From Verrucomicrobiota bacterium (lineage in GTDB: Bacteria; Verrucomicrobiota; Verrucomicrobiia; Palsa-1439), in contig VHCW01000019.1 of the NCBI GenBank assembly GCA_016871575.1, forward strand, positions 1 to 58,615: a stretch of DNA of 58,615 bases. Direction: 5' to 3'. Shown piece by piece: positions 44,378 to 53,767 of this stretch. Positions within the stretch are counted from its first letter, which is position 1; the number at the start of each line of letters is the position of its first letter. Below the pieces are notes generated by a model. It made no database searches, was not told the origin of the DNA, and was given only the letters and a program-made list of their open reading frames with translations. The translations under genes were made by a program, and so were the position numbers.

Positions 44378-44962
44378 ATGGCCATTGACGGTGTTATTTT
44401 CGACATGGACGGCACCCTGACGACGATGTGTTTCGACTTTGACAAGATCAAAGCCGAGGCAAACGTCGGGGACGTTGATTTGCTGGATCACCTCGACGCC
44501 GTTCGCGGAGCCGAGCAGGCCCGGTTGATGCGGATCATTGTGAAATACGAGAAGCAGGCGGCCGCGCGCACAAAGCTCAACCGCGGCGCGCGCACCGTGT
44601 TGCGCGGGCTGCGACAGCGGCGGTTGCCCGCGGCGTTGCTCACTCGCAACTCGCGCCGTTCGGTGGATCTCGTGTGTGGGCGGCTCAGCTTGGAGTTTGA
44701 CATCTCCTTCAGTCGTGAGGATGGCCCGCACAAGCCTTCACCGGAGCCGATTCGACGGATTGCCCGCTGCTGGGGCACGAAGCCGGGCAAGCTCCTGATG
44801 GTCGGCGATTACAAGTGGGATGTGTTGTGCGCGCGCAACGCGGGCGCCCGGAGCGCGGTGTTTGTGGAGGGCAGCGTATTGCCGCCGTGGGCAAAGGACG
44901 CGGAGTTTGTGATTCATCGGTTGACGGAGGTGCTGCAGATCGTGGACAAGGAGACCTCATGA
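44378..44962 (+). CDS. HAD-family phosphatase
   Basis: 194 residues. Motif I FDMDGTLT (residues 8-15), motif II LLTRNS, motif III lysine in HKPSPEP, and motif IV LLMVGDYKWDVLCARNAG. Small alpha-helical cap (about 20-75), as in phosphoglycolate phosphatase or GPH-type enzymes. It is a general phosphomonoesterase; the substrate is not predictable. Its stop overlaps the start of the CutA fusion gene (ATGA, 44959-44962). Confidence 0.88.
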   Translation: MAIDGVIFDMDGTLTTMCFDFDKIKAEANVGDVDLLDHLDAVRGAEQARLMRIIVKYEKQAAARTKLNRGARTVLRGLRQRRLPAALLTRNSRRSVDLVCGRLSLEFDISFSREDGPHKPSPEPIRRIARCWGTKPGKLLMVGDYKWDVLCARNAGARSAVFVEGSVLPPWAKDAEFVIHRLTEVLQIVDKETS

Positions 44963-46455
44963 GCCGGTATTTGGTTGGCATGGTGACCTGTGCGTCGAGG
45001 GCGGAAGCGCGCGCGCTGGCGCGCGCGGTTCTGGAGCCGAAATTGGCCGCGTGCGTGAATATTGTTCCCGTCATTGAGTCGCACTACTGGTGGCAGGGGA
45101 AACTCGAACGGAGCGCCGAATGCCTCTTGTTGATCAAGACGACCGGGGCGAAGGCGCCGTCGGTGATGCGGGCGATCAAGGCGGCCCACGGCTATGAAGT
45201 GCCGGAAATTATTTTTTTGTCGGTGGCGCGGGGCGAAAAGCGGTACTTGAAATGGTTGCGCGACGCCGTGATGTCGGTGGCGTTTTGTTGTTTGCTCGGA
45301 ACGGCGCGCGGCGATGTGGTGGATGATTTGTTGGGTCAACTGCGTTCCGGAAACGACGAGGCGCGAGCAGAGGCTGCCGATCGGCTGACGCAACTCGGCG
45401 GTGAACGGGTGGTCAACCAGTTTCGAGTGATGATTGCCTCGGCAAACGGCGAGGCGCGCCAGATGGCGGTGACGGGGTTGTTGCGTGTCAGCGATGCGGA
45501 CGCGGACCTGGAACTGGTGCATTCCAGGCTTCGGGACGACAGCGACTCGATGGTTCGTTGGTCGGCAGCGCTGGCGCTTGGTCAATCTGGACGGCGCGAG
45601 GCGGTGTCGTGGCTGGAAACGGCAGTGAAGTCGGATGCCTCGGCGCCGGTGCGCGAAATGGCAGCGGAATCGCTGGCGAAATTGCGGGGACAGGTGACGT
45701 GGTGGCGTTCCCTGGACGAGGCACTGAAGGAGGCGCGGAAATCCAAGCGGCTGGTGTTGGCGTATTTCTTCGTGCCGGACTCGGCGTACTGCCGGCAGTT
45801 CGAGTCGGGTGTGCTGGCGGCGGGCGAGGTGGCCGGGCGGGCAATGGAGTTTGTCTGCGCCCGCGTGGACGCGGCGGTGCACGGGGAACAGGCGCGACGT
45901 TATGATGTGCGCGGCGTGCCAACGGTGGTATTGTTGGACGGAAAGGGCGGGGAACTGTCGCGCGCGGCCGGGATGGTGGAGAAAGAACGATTGCTCGCCC
46001 GGATGGCGCAGGCGCAACGCGGTACGGACTCGTTCCGTGAGTTGCAGCAACAGGCAACGCAAGCCCCGTCAGACGTGACGGCCAATTGGAAGGTGGCCGC
46101 GCTGTGCCTGGACGAAGGGCGTGAGGATTTGGCGGAACCGCATTTGCGGAATGTGATTGCGCATGACGAGTCAAACCGCAGGGGACACACCGCAGATGCG
46201 TTGTTGGCGCTGGGCGTGGTGTTGGGGCAGCAAGGGCGGCATGCGAAGGCGGCGTATTGTTACGAGCAGTTGCTGGAGCGTTGGCCGGCATTCGCGCGGA
46301 AGGACAAGGCGTTGTATTGTCTGGGGCTAAGCCGGCTGGCGCTTGGGCAAAACGAGAAGGGTCGCGCTGCGTTGGAGCAACTGGCGCGTGAATGTCCGTC
46401 GAGCACGGTCGTCAAGCAGGCGACTGAAGCGTTGCAGAAACTAGGAGCAAGATGA
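44959..46455 (+). CDS. CutA domain joined to a HEAT/thioredoxin-like/TPR protein
   Basis: 498 residues. Residues 1-104 are a complete CutA1 domain (YLVGMVTCASRAEARALARAVLEPKLAACVNIVP), a trimeric metal-tolerance-related protein. Residue 105 is a Met beginning a short hydrophobic segment (MSVAFCCLLGTARG). Then HEAT-like repeats (about 120-240), a thioredoxin-like domain with only one Cys (SAYCRQF, no CxxC; about 255-350) and TPR-like helices (about 375-498). There is no linker, and a TGA in another frame overlaps this Met codon (TGATG at 45269-45273). So either a fusion or two genes with a lost stop; the second would be 45271-46455. Confidence 0.8.
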   Translation: MSRYLVGMVTCASRAEARALARAVLEPKLAACVNIVPVIESHYWWQGKLERSAECLLLIKTTGAKAPSVMRAIKAAHGYEVPEIIFLSVARGEKRYLKWLRDAVMSVAFCCLLGTARGDVVDDLLGQLRSGNDEARAEAADRLTQLGGERVVNQFRVMIASANGEARQMAVTGLLRVSDADADLELVHSRLRDDSDSMVRWSAALALGQSGRREAVSWLETAVKSDASAPVREMAAESLAKLRGQVTWWRSLDEALKEARKSKRLVLAYFFVPDSAYCRQFESGVLAAGEVAGRAMEFVCARVDAAVHGEQARRYDVRGVPTVVLLDGKGGELSRAAGMVEKERLLARMAQAQRGTDSFRELQQQATQAPSDVTANWKVAALCLDEGREDLAEPHLRNVIAHDESNRRGHTADALLALGVVLGQQGRHAKAAYCYEQLLERWPAFARKDKALYCLGLSRLALGQNEKGRAALEQLARECPSSTVVKQATEALQKLGAR

Positions 46456-47435
46456 TGAAATGGATCGTGATGATGATGGTTGTGTTGATGGCGTTGTCCT
46501 CGGCGCGCGGGGCGGAATTGAGCGCAGCCGAGAAGCGGGCCGTCAACGATGCAAACGAATATGTGATGCGGGGGAACCAGTTTGTTGAGAAGAATTCCCT
46601 GCCACGCGCGAAGAGCGAGTACGAGCGCGCGTTGAAGATGTTTCCGAAACATCTCGACGCGCTCTATAATCTCGCGGTGGTCTGTGAAAAGTTGAAGCAG
46701 ATGGACGAAGCGATTGGCCACTACAAGCGCTATTTGGAACTGATGCCGAACGATGCTGATGTCTGGACGCAATTGGGAGTGCGCTACGACGAAGGCAACC
46801 AGCGCGCTGAGGCGAAACAAGCTTATGAGAAAGCGCTGGCGTGCGACGCGAATTTTGGACGGGCACACCATAACCTGGGTGTGCTGCTCAAGGAGGACGG
46901 TGAAATGGAGGCCGCGCAGAAACACCTGGAGACGTTTGTGAATTTGGAGGAAAAGGCGGGGCGCCGCAATGGCGATGCCTATTATAGTCTCGGGGTGTGC
47001 CATTTTGCGCAAGGAAAACTTCCGGAGGCGAAACGGCTACTGCAAAAAGCGCTCGATGACGACCCTTCTGTTCCCTATTACAACAATGCCATGGGCGACA
47101 TCTACGCCGCCGGGAAGGACTTCGAGGCCGCGCTGGTCTGTTACAAGAAAGCCATCGCCAAGGACGACAAATACGCGCATGCGTACAGCGGAATGGGCGA
47201 TGCATACCGCAACTTGAAACAAGCCGCAGACGCGGCAAAAGCGTACGAGAAGGCGCTCCAGTTGCGTCCGGATTACCACCTGATTCATTTCAAACTCGGG
47301 TTGCTCCACGAAGAGAGCGCGCCGGCGACGGCGATAAAACATTTTGAAAAATACCTGGCTTCTGGTAAGAAACTGGAGTTCGCGAAGGACGCGCGAGAAA
47401 GAATCGAAAAACTCAAACAACCAAAGAAACAGTAG
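46452..47435 (+). CDS. Secreted TPR-repeat protein
   Basis: 327 residues. Signal peptide (about 1-21, ending ARGA) and at least six TPR units, e.g. ALYNLAVVCEKLKQMDEAIGHY, DAYYSLGVCHFAQGKLPEAKRL and HAYSGMGDAYRNLKQAADAAKAYEKAL. TPRs bind partner proteins; periplasmic TPR proteins often scaffold envelope complexes. Start codon overlaps the stop of the CutA-fusion gene (ATGATGA), whose own C-terminal part also has TPRs, so the two may work together. Confidence 0.87.
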   Translation: MMKWIVMMMVVLMALSSARGAELSAAEKRAVNDANEYVMRGNQFVEKNSLPRAKSEYERALKMFPKHLDALYNLAVVCEKLKQMDEAIGHYKRYLELMPNDADVWTQLGVRYDEGNQRAEAKQAYEKALACDANFGRAHHNLGVLLKEDGEMEAAQKHLETFVNLEEKAGRRNGDAYYSLGVCHFAQGKLPEAKRLLQKALDDDPSVPYYNNAMGDIYAAGKDFEAALVCYKKAIAKDDKYAHAYSGMGDAYRNLKQAADAAKAYEKALQLRPDYHLIHFKLGLLHEESAPATAIKHFEKYLASGKKLEFAKDARERIEKLKQPKKQ

Positions 47436-47444
47436 GTTTTGACC

Positions 47445-47597
47445 ATGTCACAACATTCCAGCCTGAAATCCGCCAACAAGATTACCACGCGCCGCAACGT
47501 GCTGAAGCGTTTCGAGCGCGTCGAAACGCTCAAGAAACAAGGCCGTTGGAAGGAAGGCCAACGCGTTTTCGGCCTCCCCAAAACCAAGCCCGAATAA
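47445..47597 (+). CDS. Small basic protein of the Verrucomicrobia/Chlamydiae type
   Basis: 50 residues, strongly basic: begins MSQHSSLKSANK and has the core RRNVLKRFERVETLKKQ followed by GRWKEG and VFGLPKTKPE at the end. This agrees with a family I know as 'small basic protein' restricted to the PVC group and relatives; the function is unestablished but it may be ribosome-associated. It lies 9 bp after the TPR gene and 15 bp before a pseudouridine synthase, which would suit an rRNA-linked role. It is the best taxonomic marker in the window. Confidence 0.88.
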   Translation: MSQHSSLKSANKITTRRNVLKRFERVETLKKQGRWKEGQRVFGLPKTKPE

Positions 47598-47612
47598 TCG
47601 CGGCGGCGCGAC

Positions 47613-48323
47613 GTGTTCGTCCGACTGCAACGATTCCTCGCCGAGGCGGGCGCCGGTTCGCGACGCGCCTGCGATCGGCTCATCCAGGAGGGGCGCGTCA
47701 CGGTCAACGGGCGAATCGTCGTCGCATTGGGAACCAAGGTGGATGCGGGCACCGACCGCGTGGAGTTCGACGGCAGACCGGCCGCAGCGGAGCGCAAACT
47801 GTATATTGCACTGCATAAACCACGAGGCGTTCATTGTACCAGCCACGACACGCATGGCCGCAGGCGGGCACTCGACCTTTTGCCGACGGGTTTGCCGCGG
47901 CTCTACACGGTCGGACGACTCGACGCGGATTCCGAGGGACTCCTATTGTTGACCAACGACGGCAGTTTTAGCTTGCGACTGACGCATCCTCGCTATAAAA
48001 GGCCAAAGAAATACCGTGTGCACGTCGCCGGTGCTTGGGGGGCCGAGACCAACACGCGGCTGCTCAATGGGATCGTCAGCGAGGGGGAACGTCTGCGGGC
48101 CGACAGTGTGACATTGGTGCGAACGGGGCGCGAAGTGAGTGAACTGGTGCTGACGATACGGGAGGGCAGGAAACGACAAATCCGCCGGATGATGGCCGCC
48201 GTCGGGCATCCCGTGCAGCGTCTGGTCCGTGTGGAGATTGGACATTTGAAGCTTGGAAACCTGAAACCAGGACAATGGAGGTATTTGACCGATGAAGAAG
48301 TGCATCATTTGCTGTGCGATTAG
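47613..48323 (+). CDS. RsuA/RluB-family rRNA pseudouridine synthase, GTG start
   Basis: 236 residues. The N-terminal S4 RNA-binding domain (LQRFLAEAGAGSRRACDRLIQEGRVTVNG) is followed by the catalytic domain with the Asp in VGRLDADSEGLLLLTNDG and the late REGRKRQIRRMMAAVGHPVQRLVR. It isomerises uridine in ribosomal RNA; RsuA and RluB cannot be separated by eye. The start is GTG at 47613. Its 3' end overlaps the SH3 protein gene by 32 bp, an unusually long overlap, so the two are probably cotranscribed. Confidence 0.93.
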   Translation: MFVRLQRFLAEAGAGSRRACDRLIQEGRVTVNGRIVVALGTKVDAGTDRVEFDGRPAAAERKLYIALHKPRGVHCTSHDTHGRRRALDLLPTGLPRLYTVGRLDADSEGLLLLTNDGSFSLRLTHPRYKRPKKYRVHVAGAWGAETNTRLLNGIVSEGERLRADSVTLVRTGREVSELVLTIREGRKRQIRRMMAAVGHPVQRLVRVEIGHLKLGNLKPGQWRYLTDEEVHHLLCD

Positions 48324-49197
48324 CCTTGCCGCCGCCGTGGCATTTGCGAAGCCTGCGGCCAGCCTGCTGAAGGCCAACAACGTCAATCTGCGTGCGCGTC
48401 CCGGCTTGACCGCCGAACTGATCACGCAAGTGAACAAGGGCGATGAAGTGAATGTTCTTGAAACGAAACCGGTGGTCGAGGGTGGCAAGACGCAGCAGTG
48501 GTCGCGGATTACGCTCCCGGCCAGCGCGAAGTGTTACGTTCTCTCGAAACTGATCGCCGACGGCAAGGCGGCCGGCGACGCCGTCAACATCCGTTCCGGT
48601 CCCGGAACCAATTTCAAGGACGTCGGCAAACTCGCCAAAGGAGAAAAGGTCAGCGTCGTCAAAGTGGCCGGTGAGTGGACGCAGATCAAGCCGACGCCAA
48701 AGTGCAGCGGTTGGGTGGCGTCTGAATATCTAGAGGCGGCGCCCCTGGCGGCCCCGGTTATCGTCCCGGCGTTGACGCCTGCGCCACCGGTTGCGCCGAA
48801 GGTAAATGAAGTCGTGTCCGCCCCTGTGGCAGCGCCTGTGGCCGAACCACCGGCAGCGGTAGCGCCGACGGAGCCGATCCTCACGCCGGCTCCGGTCTTC
48901 CCGCAGACCCCGACGGCGCCAACCGAGCCGGAAACGTTGCAGTATTATGTTGTGCGCGATGGCATTTTCCAGTCGGTCGAGTCGGGTGTCAAACGATCGG
49001 GAACACCGGGGGCTCCGTATGAATTGATGACGCTGATGTTTGAGCGGCGACAATACAGAATTGCGTATCTTGAGATGTCGCTGTCGGAACTGGACAAATT
49101 TGAGGGGAAACACGTTCGCGTCCTCGGCAATCTGCGTTGGCGGCGGGGCGAGCGTTATCCGATCATTGCTGTCGAGCGGATTGAACCGGTCTGGTGA
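48292..49197 (+). CDS. Secreted protein with two bacterial SH3 domains
   Basis: 301 residues. Signal peptide (1-19; MKKCIICCAISLAAAVAFA). Two SH3b domains, about 28-85 (NNVNLRARPGLTAELI) and 95-150 (DAVNIRSGPGTNFKDV, then WVASEYL). An Ala/Pro/Val-rich linker follows (about 150-215). A C-terminal domain (about 220-301) has a VVRDGIFQSVESGVKRSGTPGAPYEL segment and the late HVRVLGNLRWRRGERYPII, like small OB-type domains. SH3b domains usually bind peptidoglycan or peptides, so an envelope role is expected. No catalytic residues are recognised. It overlaps the pseudouridine synthase gene by 32 bp. Confidence 0.82.
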   Translation: MKKCIICCAISLAAAVAFAKPAASLLKANNVNLRARPGLTAELITQVNKGDEVNVLETKPVVEGGKTQQWSRITLPASAKCYVLSKLIADGKAAGDAVNIRSGPGTNFKDVGKLAKGEKVSVVKVAGEWTQIKPTPKCSGWVASEYLEAAPLAAPVIVPALTPAPPVAPKVNEVVSAPVAAPVAEPPAAVAPTEPILTPAPVFPQTPTAPTEPETLQYYVVRDGIFQSVESGVKRSGTPGAPYELMTLMFERRQYRIAYLEMSLSELDKFEGKHVRVLGNLRWRRGERYPIIAVERIEPVW

Positions 49198-49207
49198 AAG
49201 GATCGCG

Positions 49208-50101
49208 ATGAGCGCAGCGCTGATTGACGGCAAACAAATTGCAGAGCAGATTAACACGGAGAACGCCGCCGAGGTCGCGCGCCTGAAACGCGACCGCGGG
49301 CTGACGCCCGGTCTTGCGGTCATCCTCGTGGGCGACAACCCGGCCAGCGCGGCCTACGTTGCTTCGAAGGACAAGATGTGCGCCCGTCTCGGGATGCACT
49401 CGGAAAAGATCGCGTTGCCGTCAGCCACCGCGCAGGCCGGGTTGCTGGCGATGATTGACCGGCTCAATCAGCAGGAGAACATCCACGGCATTCTTGTCCA
49501 GTCGCCGACGCCGAAGCAAATCTCCGAGGAAGCCGTTTTCGCCGCCATTGCCCCGTCGAAGGACGTGGACGGATTTCATCCGCTCAACGTGGGCAAGGTT
49601 GCGCTGGGTGATCCGAGCGGCTTCGTTCCGTGCACCCCGGCCGGCGTGCAGGAGTTGCTTGCGCGCAGCGGCGTGGCCGTCGAGGGCGCGCACGTGGTGG
49701 TGCTTGGCCGGAGCCGGATCGTGGGGCGGCCGGTCTCGTTGATTCTCTCGCAGAAGGCGCGCAACGCGAATGCGACGGTCACTGTTGCGCATTCGCGGAG
49801 CAAGGGCCTCGCGGAGATTTGCCGGAGCGCTGACATCTTGATTGCCGCCATTGGCGTGGCTCGGTTTGTGAAACCCGAAATGGTGCGCGAGGGCGCGGTG
49901 GTCATTGATGTCGGCATCAATCGGGTCGAGGACCCGACCGCGCCGAAGGGCTACCGGTTGGTGGGTGATGTGGACTTTGATGCGGTGAAAGAGAAGGCGG
50001 GACTGTTGACGCCGGTGCCGGGCGGCGTTGGCCCGATGACGATTGCGATGTTGATGCGGAACACGATTCGCGCCGCCACGATGCGTTGCGGCCTCGCCTG
50101 A
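49208..50101 (+). CDS. folD: Methylenetetrahydrofolate dehydrogenase / cyclohydrolase
   Basis: 297 residues. Bifunctional one-carbon enzyme that interconverts methylene-, methenyl- and formyl-tetrahydrofolate with NADP. The catalytic Lys is in [11 protein letters not shown]. Also [11 protein letters not shown], the nucleotide-binding [14 protein letters not shown] and the C-terminal [19 protein letters not shown]. The ATG at 49208 lies 10 bp after the SH3 gene; the frame is open upstream but without homology. Confidence 0.97.
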   Translation: MSAALIDGKQIAEQINTENAAEVARLKRDRGLTPGLAVILVGDNPASAAYVASKDKMCARLGMHSEKIALPSATAQAGLLAMIDRLNQQENIHGILVQSPTPKQISEEAVFAAIAPSKDVDGFHPLNVGKVALGDPSGFVPCTPAGVQELLARSGVAVEGAHVVVLGRSRIVGRPVSLILSQKARNANATVTVAHSRSKGLAEICRSADILIAAIGVARFVKPEMVREGAVVIDVGINRVEDPTAPKGYRLVGDVDFDAVKEKAGLLTPVPGGVGPMTIAMLMRNTIRAATMRCGLA

Positions 50102-50111
50102 GACGGGCGCC

Positions 50112-50684
50112 ATGTTGCTGGTCATCGACAACTACGACAGTTTCACCTACAACCTCGTCCAGTACCTGGGCGAACTGGGCGTGGTGATGCGCGTCGTTCG
50201 CAACGACGAAATCACTCTTGATGAGATTCGCGCGCTCAACCCCGGTCGGCTGCTGATTTCACCGGGGCCTTGCTCGCCGAAGGAAGCGGGACTGTCGAAC
50301 GACATCATCCGGGCATTTGGCCCGACCATCCCCACCTTGGGAGTTTGTCTGGGTCACCAATGCATCGGCCACGTGTTCGGCGGCGAAGTGGTCCGCGCCG
50401 GCCGTCTCATGCACGGCAAGACCTCGCCAATCCATCACAACGGAAAAGACCTGTTTGCGGGCATGCCGAATCCGTTCACGGCCACACGGTATCATTCGCT
50501 GCTCATCCAGCGCGAGACTTGCCCGTCATGCCTGGAGATTACCGCCGAGACAAAACCGGAAGGCGAAATCATGGGCGTGCGGCACAGGTCGCTTCCGATT
50601 TGGGGCGTCCAGTTTCATCCCGAATCCATCCTGACGGAGGATGGCCGGCGGATTCTCGTCAACTTTCTGAAGCTGACCGGCTAG
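50112..50684 (+). CDS. Anthranilate/aminodeoxychorismate synthase glutaminase subunit
   Basis: 190 residues, class I glutamine amidotransferase. The oxyanion and nucleophile motif is [11 protein letters not shown], the triad His-Glu is in [12 protein letters not shown], and the N-terminus [18 protein letters not shown] is typical. It supplies ammonia from glutamine to TrpE or PabB; with neither nearby, TrpG and PabA cannot be separated, and in many bacteria one subunit serves both. Proximity to folD weakly favours the folate branch. Its stop codon lies in CTAG, which also holds the stop codon of the convergent gltA. Confidence 0.93.
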   Translation: MLLVIDNYDSFTYNLVQYLGELGVVMRVVRNDEITLDEIRALNPGRLLISPGPCSPKEAGLSNDIIRAFGPTIPTLGVCLGHQCIGHVFGGEVVRAGRLMHGKTSPIHHNGKDLFAGMPNPFTATRYHSLLIQRETCPSCLEITAETKPEGEIMGVRHRSLPIWGVQFHPESILTEDGRRILVNFLKLTG

Positions 50685-51973
50685 TCAGCGCGCTGCTCGA
50701 TGGGGACGTAGGACTGCAGCAGCGGGCCGACGTACACTTGGCGCGGACGGTAAATGCGGCCGTTCTTGCGATCCATGACTTCTTTGTAGTGCGCAATCCA
50801 GCCCGGCATTCGCCCGATGGCAAAGATGACCGTGAACATTTCCACGGGAATGCCGATGGCGCGCATGATGATCCCGCTGTAGAAATCCACGTTGGGATAG
50901 AGTTTGCGCGAGACGAAATACTCGTCCTTGAGCGCGGCTTCCTCCAGCTTGTGCGCAATTGCCAGCAGGGGGTCATCCGCCTTCAACTGGCGCAGCAGTT
51001 TGTGGCATTGCGCCTTGATGATCTTGGCGCGCGGGTCGTAGTTTTTATAGACGCGGTGGCCGAAGCCCATCAATCGCGCGCGATCGCTCTTGTCCTTGAC
51101 GGCAGCAAGAAACTTGGAACCGTCATCGCCGGTGGTGTGGATTTCTTCCAGCATCTGGATGACGGCCTGGTTGGCCCCGCCGTGCAACGGTCCCCAGAGC
51201 GCGCAGACGCCGCCGGCGGCGCAGGCGAAGAGATTGGCCTGCGCGCTGGCGATCATCCGCACGGTGGTGGTCGAGCAGTTCTGCTCGTGGTCGGCGTGGA
51301 GCAGGAAGATCAGGTCGAGCGCGCGCACGACTTCCGGCTTGAGGTCGTAGTCCTGGTACGGCTCGCTGAACATCATGTGCAGGAAGTTGGCCGTGTACTT
51401 GTAAACCGGTTTTGGATAGATGATCGGCAAGCCGCGCGATTTGCGGAAGGCGAAAGCCGCAATCGTCCGCACCTTCGACATCAGTCGCGCCGCCTGCAGG
51501 TCGAAGTGTTCGGGACTGTATCCTTCCAGCAATCGTGGGTGAAAACAACTGCTGGCATTGATCATGGCCGACAGAATCGCCATCGGGTGCGCATTGGGCG
51601 GAAACCCCTCAAAGTGGAACTTCATGTCCTCGTGAATCATTTCGTTCTGCGTCAGGAGGTCCGAAAGGCGCCGCATTTCCGCCCGCACGGGCAGGCGACC
51701 GTAAATCAGCAGGAACGCAGTTTCGATAAAGGTCGAATGTTCCGCCAGTTCTTCAATCGGGATGCCGCGATAGCGGAGGATTCCCTGGTCGCCGTCAATG
51801 TATGTAATGGCGCTCTGGCATGCCCCGGTGTTCGCATACGCGTCGTCCAGCGTGATGCAGCCGGCGGTCTGTCGGAGCGAGGAAATATCAAGCGCCCGCT
51901 CGCCGCCGGAACCGACGATGACCGGCAGCTGGTATGCCTTTCCATCAAGTTCCAGTTTGGCTGTCTCGCTCAT
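50681..51973 (-). CDS. gltA: Citrate synthase
   Basis: 430 residues, the Gram-negative-type length. It condenses oxaloacetate and acetyl-CoA. The catalytic residues fall in [16 protein letters not shown] (His), [16 protein letters not shown] (His) and [14 protein letters not shown] (Asp). The N-terminal domain has the [21 protein letters not shown]-type start. GGAGA precedes the ATG at 51973, 11 bp after lysC. The final gene of the hom-lysC minus-strand run. Confidence 0.97.
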   Translation of the reverse strand: MSETAKLELDGKAYQLPVIVGSGGERALDISSLRQTAGCITLDDAYANTGACQSAITYIDGDQGILRYRGIPIEELAEHSTFIETAFLLIYGRLPVRAEMRRLSDLLTQNEMIHEDMKFHFEGFPPNAHPMAILSAMINASSCFHPRLLEGYSPEHFDLQAARLMSKVRTIAAFAFRKSRGLPIIYPKPVYKYTANFLHMMFSEPYQDYDLKPEVVRALDLIFLLHADHEQNCSTTTVRMIASAQANLFACAAGGVCALWGPLHGGANQAVIQMLEEIHTTGDDGSKFLAAVKDKSDRARLMGFGHRVYKNYDPRAKIIKAQCHKLLRQLKADDPLLAIAHKLEEAALKDEYFVSRKLYPNVDFYSGIIMRAIGIPVEMFTVIFAIGRMPGWIAHYKEVMDRKNGRIYRPRQVYVGPLLQSYVPIEQRAD

Positions 51974-51984
51974 GGTGGTCTCCA

Positions 51985-53199
51985 TCACTTCGAAAGGTTG
52001 AATGCGTCGTGAATCGCGCGCGCGGCCCTGTCCGCGTCCGCCAGTCCGATGATGACGCTGATTTTGATCTCGCTGGTGGAGATCATGGCGATGTTCACGC
52101 CCGCGTTGGCCAGCGTCTCAAACATCTTCGCCGCCACACCGGGATGGCTCCGCATGCCGATGCCGACGACGCTGAGTTTGGCGATGTCGCCGGTGGAGGT
52201 GGCGCCGCTGGCGCCAATCTCTTTGACGACGGGCTGGAGCACCTTCACGGACTTGGCGGCATCGGTGTCGCCCACGGTAAACGAAATGTCCGTGTGCCCC
52301 TGGGCGCTGACGTTCTGCACGATGACGTCAATGTTAATGTGGGCGTCCGCGATGGTCTTGAAGACTTTCGCGGCCACGCCCGGTTTGTCCGGCACGCCGG
52401 CGATGGTGACTTTGGCTTGTTTCTTGTCCACGGCAACGCCGCGGATGACGACATCTTCCATTTTGGCTGTTTCGGCTTTCACGATGGTTCCTGGGTTGTT
52501 GTTGAAACTGCTGCGGACGGCAAAGACGACGTTGAATTTCTTGGCGAACTCGACCGAGCGCGCCTGCATGACTTTCGAGCCGAGCGCGGCCATCTCCAGC
52601 ATCTCATCATAGCTGATCTCGGGAATCTTCTTCGCGTCGGGAATGATCCGCGGGTCGGCGGTATAGACGCCGTCCACGTCGGTGTAAATCTCGCAGACAT
52701 CCGCCGTGACCGCCGCCGCGATGGCGATGGCACTGAGGTCGCTGCCGCCCCGGCCCAGCGTCGTGATGTGCCCCTCCGGCGTCTCGCCTTGAAAGCCCGC
52801 GATGATGACCGCGTGTCCGTCGTCGAGAAGCTGGTGAACGCGCTTCGGGGTGATGTTGGCGACCTTGGCCTTGGTGTGGACGCCGTCGGTCACGATGCCG
52901 GCTTGGGCGCCGGTGAGCGAGGTGGCTTTCGCGCCGAGGCCGTGCAACGCCATCGCCAACAGCGCGATCGTGGTCTGCTCGCCCGTGGCGAGCAGCACGT
53001 CCATCTCGCGCTCATCGGGTTCGGGATGAACTTCCTTCGCGAGCTTGATGAGGTTGTCGGTCACGCCGCTCATGGCCGAGACGACCGCGACAACGCGGTT
53101 GCCGGCCTGCTGCGTTTCGAGCACCCGTTTGGCAACGTTTTTGATCCGTTCGGGGTTGCCGACGGATGTGCCTCCGTATTTTTGTACGATCAGTGCCAT
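51985..53199 (-). CDS. lysC: Aspartokinase with two ACT domains
   Basis: 404 residues. It phosphorylates aspartate, the first step to lysine, threonine and methionine. KYGGTSVG at the N-terminus, the kinase motif TTLGRGGSDLSAIAIAAA and the aspartate-binding VDGVYTADPRI. Two C-terminal ACT domains (about 265-404) should bind the feedback amino acid. The start at 53199 matches the family N-terminus MALIVQKYGG; the frame runs further upstream into the neighbouring gene. With hom upstream it supplies the homoserine branch. Confidence 0.97.
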   Translation of the reverse strand: MALIVQKYGGTSVGNPERIKNVAKRVLETQQAGNRVVAVVSAMSGVTDNLIKLAKEVHPEPDEREMDVLLATGEQTTIALLAMALHGLGAKATSLTGAQAGIVTDGVHTKAKVANITPKRVHQLLDDGHAVIIAGFQGETPEGHITTLGRGGSDLSAIAIAAAVTADVCEIYTDVDGVYTADPRIIPDAKKIPEISYDEMLEMAALGSKVMQARSVEFAKKFNVVFAVRSSFNNNPGTIVKAETAKMEDVVIRGVAVDKKQAKVTIAGVPDKPGVAAKVFKTIADAHINIDVIVQNVSAQGHTDISFTVGDTDAAKSVKVLQPVVKEIGASGATSTGDIAKLSVVGIGMRSHPGVAAKMFETLANAGVNIAMISTSEIKISVIIGLADADRAARAIHDAFNLSK

Positions 53200-53203
53200 G
53201 TGA

Positions 53204-53767
53204 TTAGGTTGGTTGGACGAGGTTCCATTGCTGTTCAAGGCCGAGTTCTTTAACCCACCGGCGTACGTAATCAAGGTCAATTTCTGCGCCCGACACTCGC
53301 AGGATGCCACGAATGTCGTGAAGGTGTTTCTCCGATTGTCCCATCTTGCAGTATTCGAGTTTACCAAGAATGACATCCTCGGGCCGTGCCACAGTGGCAA
53401 CGCACGTCGCTGTCACTTGACGCAGTTGCCGACGTTCGAATTCCTCGCGCCCAAAGGGCGTCACTTTGACGACCATGCAGTCAATCTTGATCCCCGTGTC
53501 GTTGTGCAACAGGTTGAACTGCCTGTGCCGGCGGAACTCATCCAACATCACGTCAACGGCTGGCACATAAAATCCCGACTCCGAGAAGGCGCGGTGAAAG
53601 TCATCGAGTTTCGATGGGGCAACCGCGATGACGAAATCGAAGCCGTTGGTGTAACGAGGCTCGCCGTACGCCATGGCGGCCACTGAACCGCACAACATGT
53701 AACGGACGCCGACCTGATCAAACAGCCGCACGACCGTCTCGAATACCTCTTGCTGGGTCATGCTCAT
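53204..53767 (-). CDS. Nucleotidyltransferase-fold protein with an altered active-site motif
   Basis: 187 residues. The N-terminal part resembles minimal nucleotidyltransferases (YMLCGSVAAMAYGEPRYTNG then FDFVIAV). The canonical pattern at this site is T-x-D-x-D; here it reads T-N-G-F-D, so the first metal-binding Asp is replaced by Gly, which may abolish catalysis. Related proteins act as toxins or antitoxins or carry AbiE-like roles. It overlaps the 64-residue gene upstream (ATGA at 53764-53767) and lies 4 bp before lysC, so the pair sits inside an amino-acid operon. Confidence 0.75.
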   Translation of the reverse strand: MSMTQQEVFETVVRLFDQVGVRYMLCGSVAAMAYGEPRYTNGFDFVIAVAPSKLDDFHRAFSESGFYVPAVDVMLDEFRRHRQFNLLHNDTGIKIDCMVVKVTPFGREEFERRQLRQVTATCVATVARPEDVILGKLEYCKMGQSEKHLHDIRGILRVSGAEIDLDYVRRWVKELGLEQQWNLVQPT

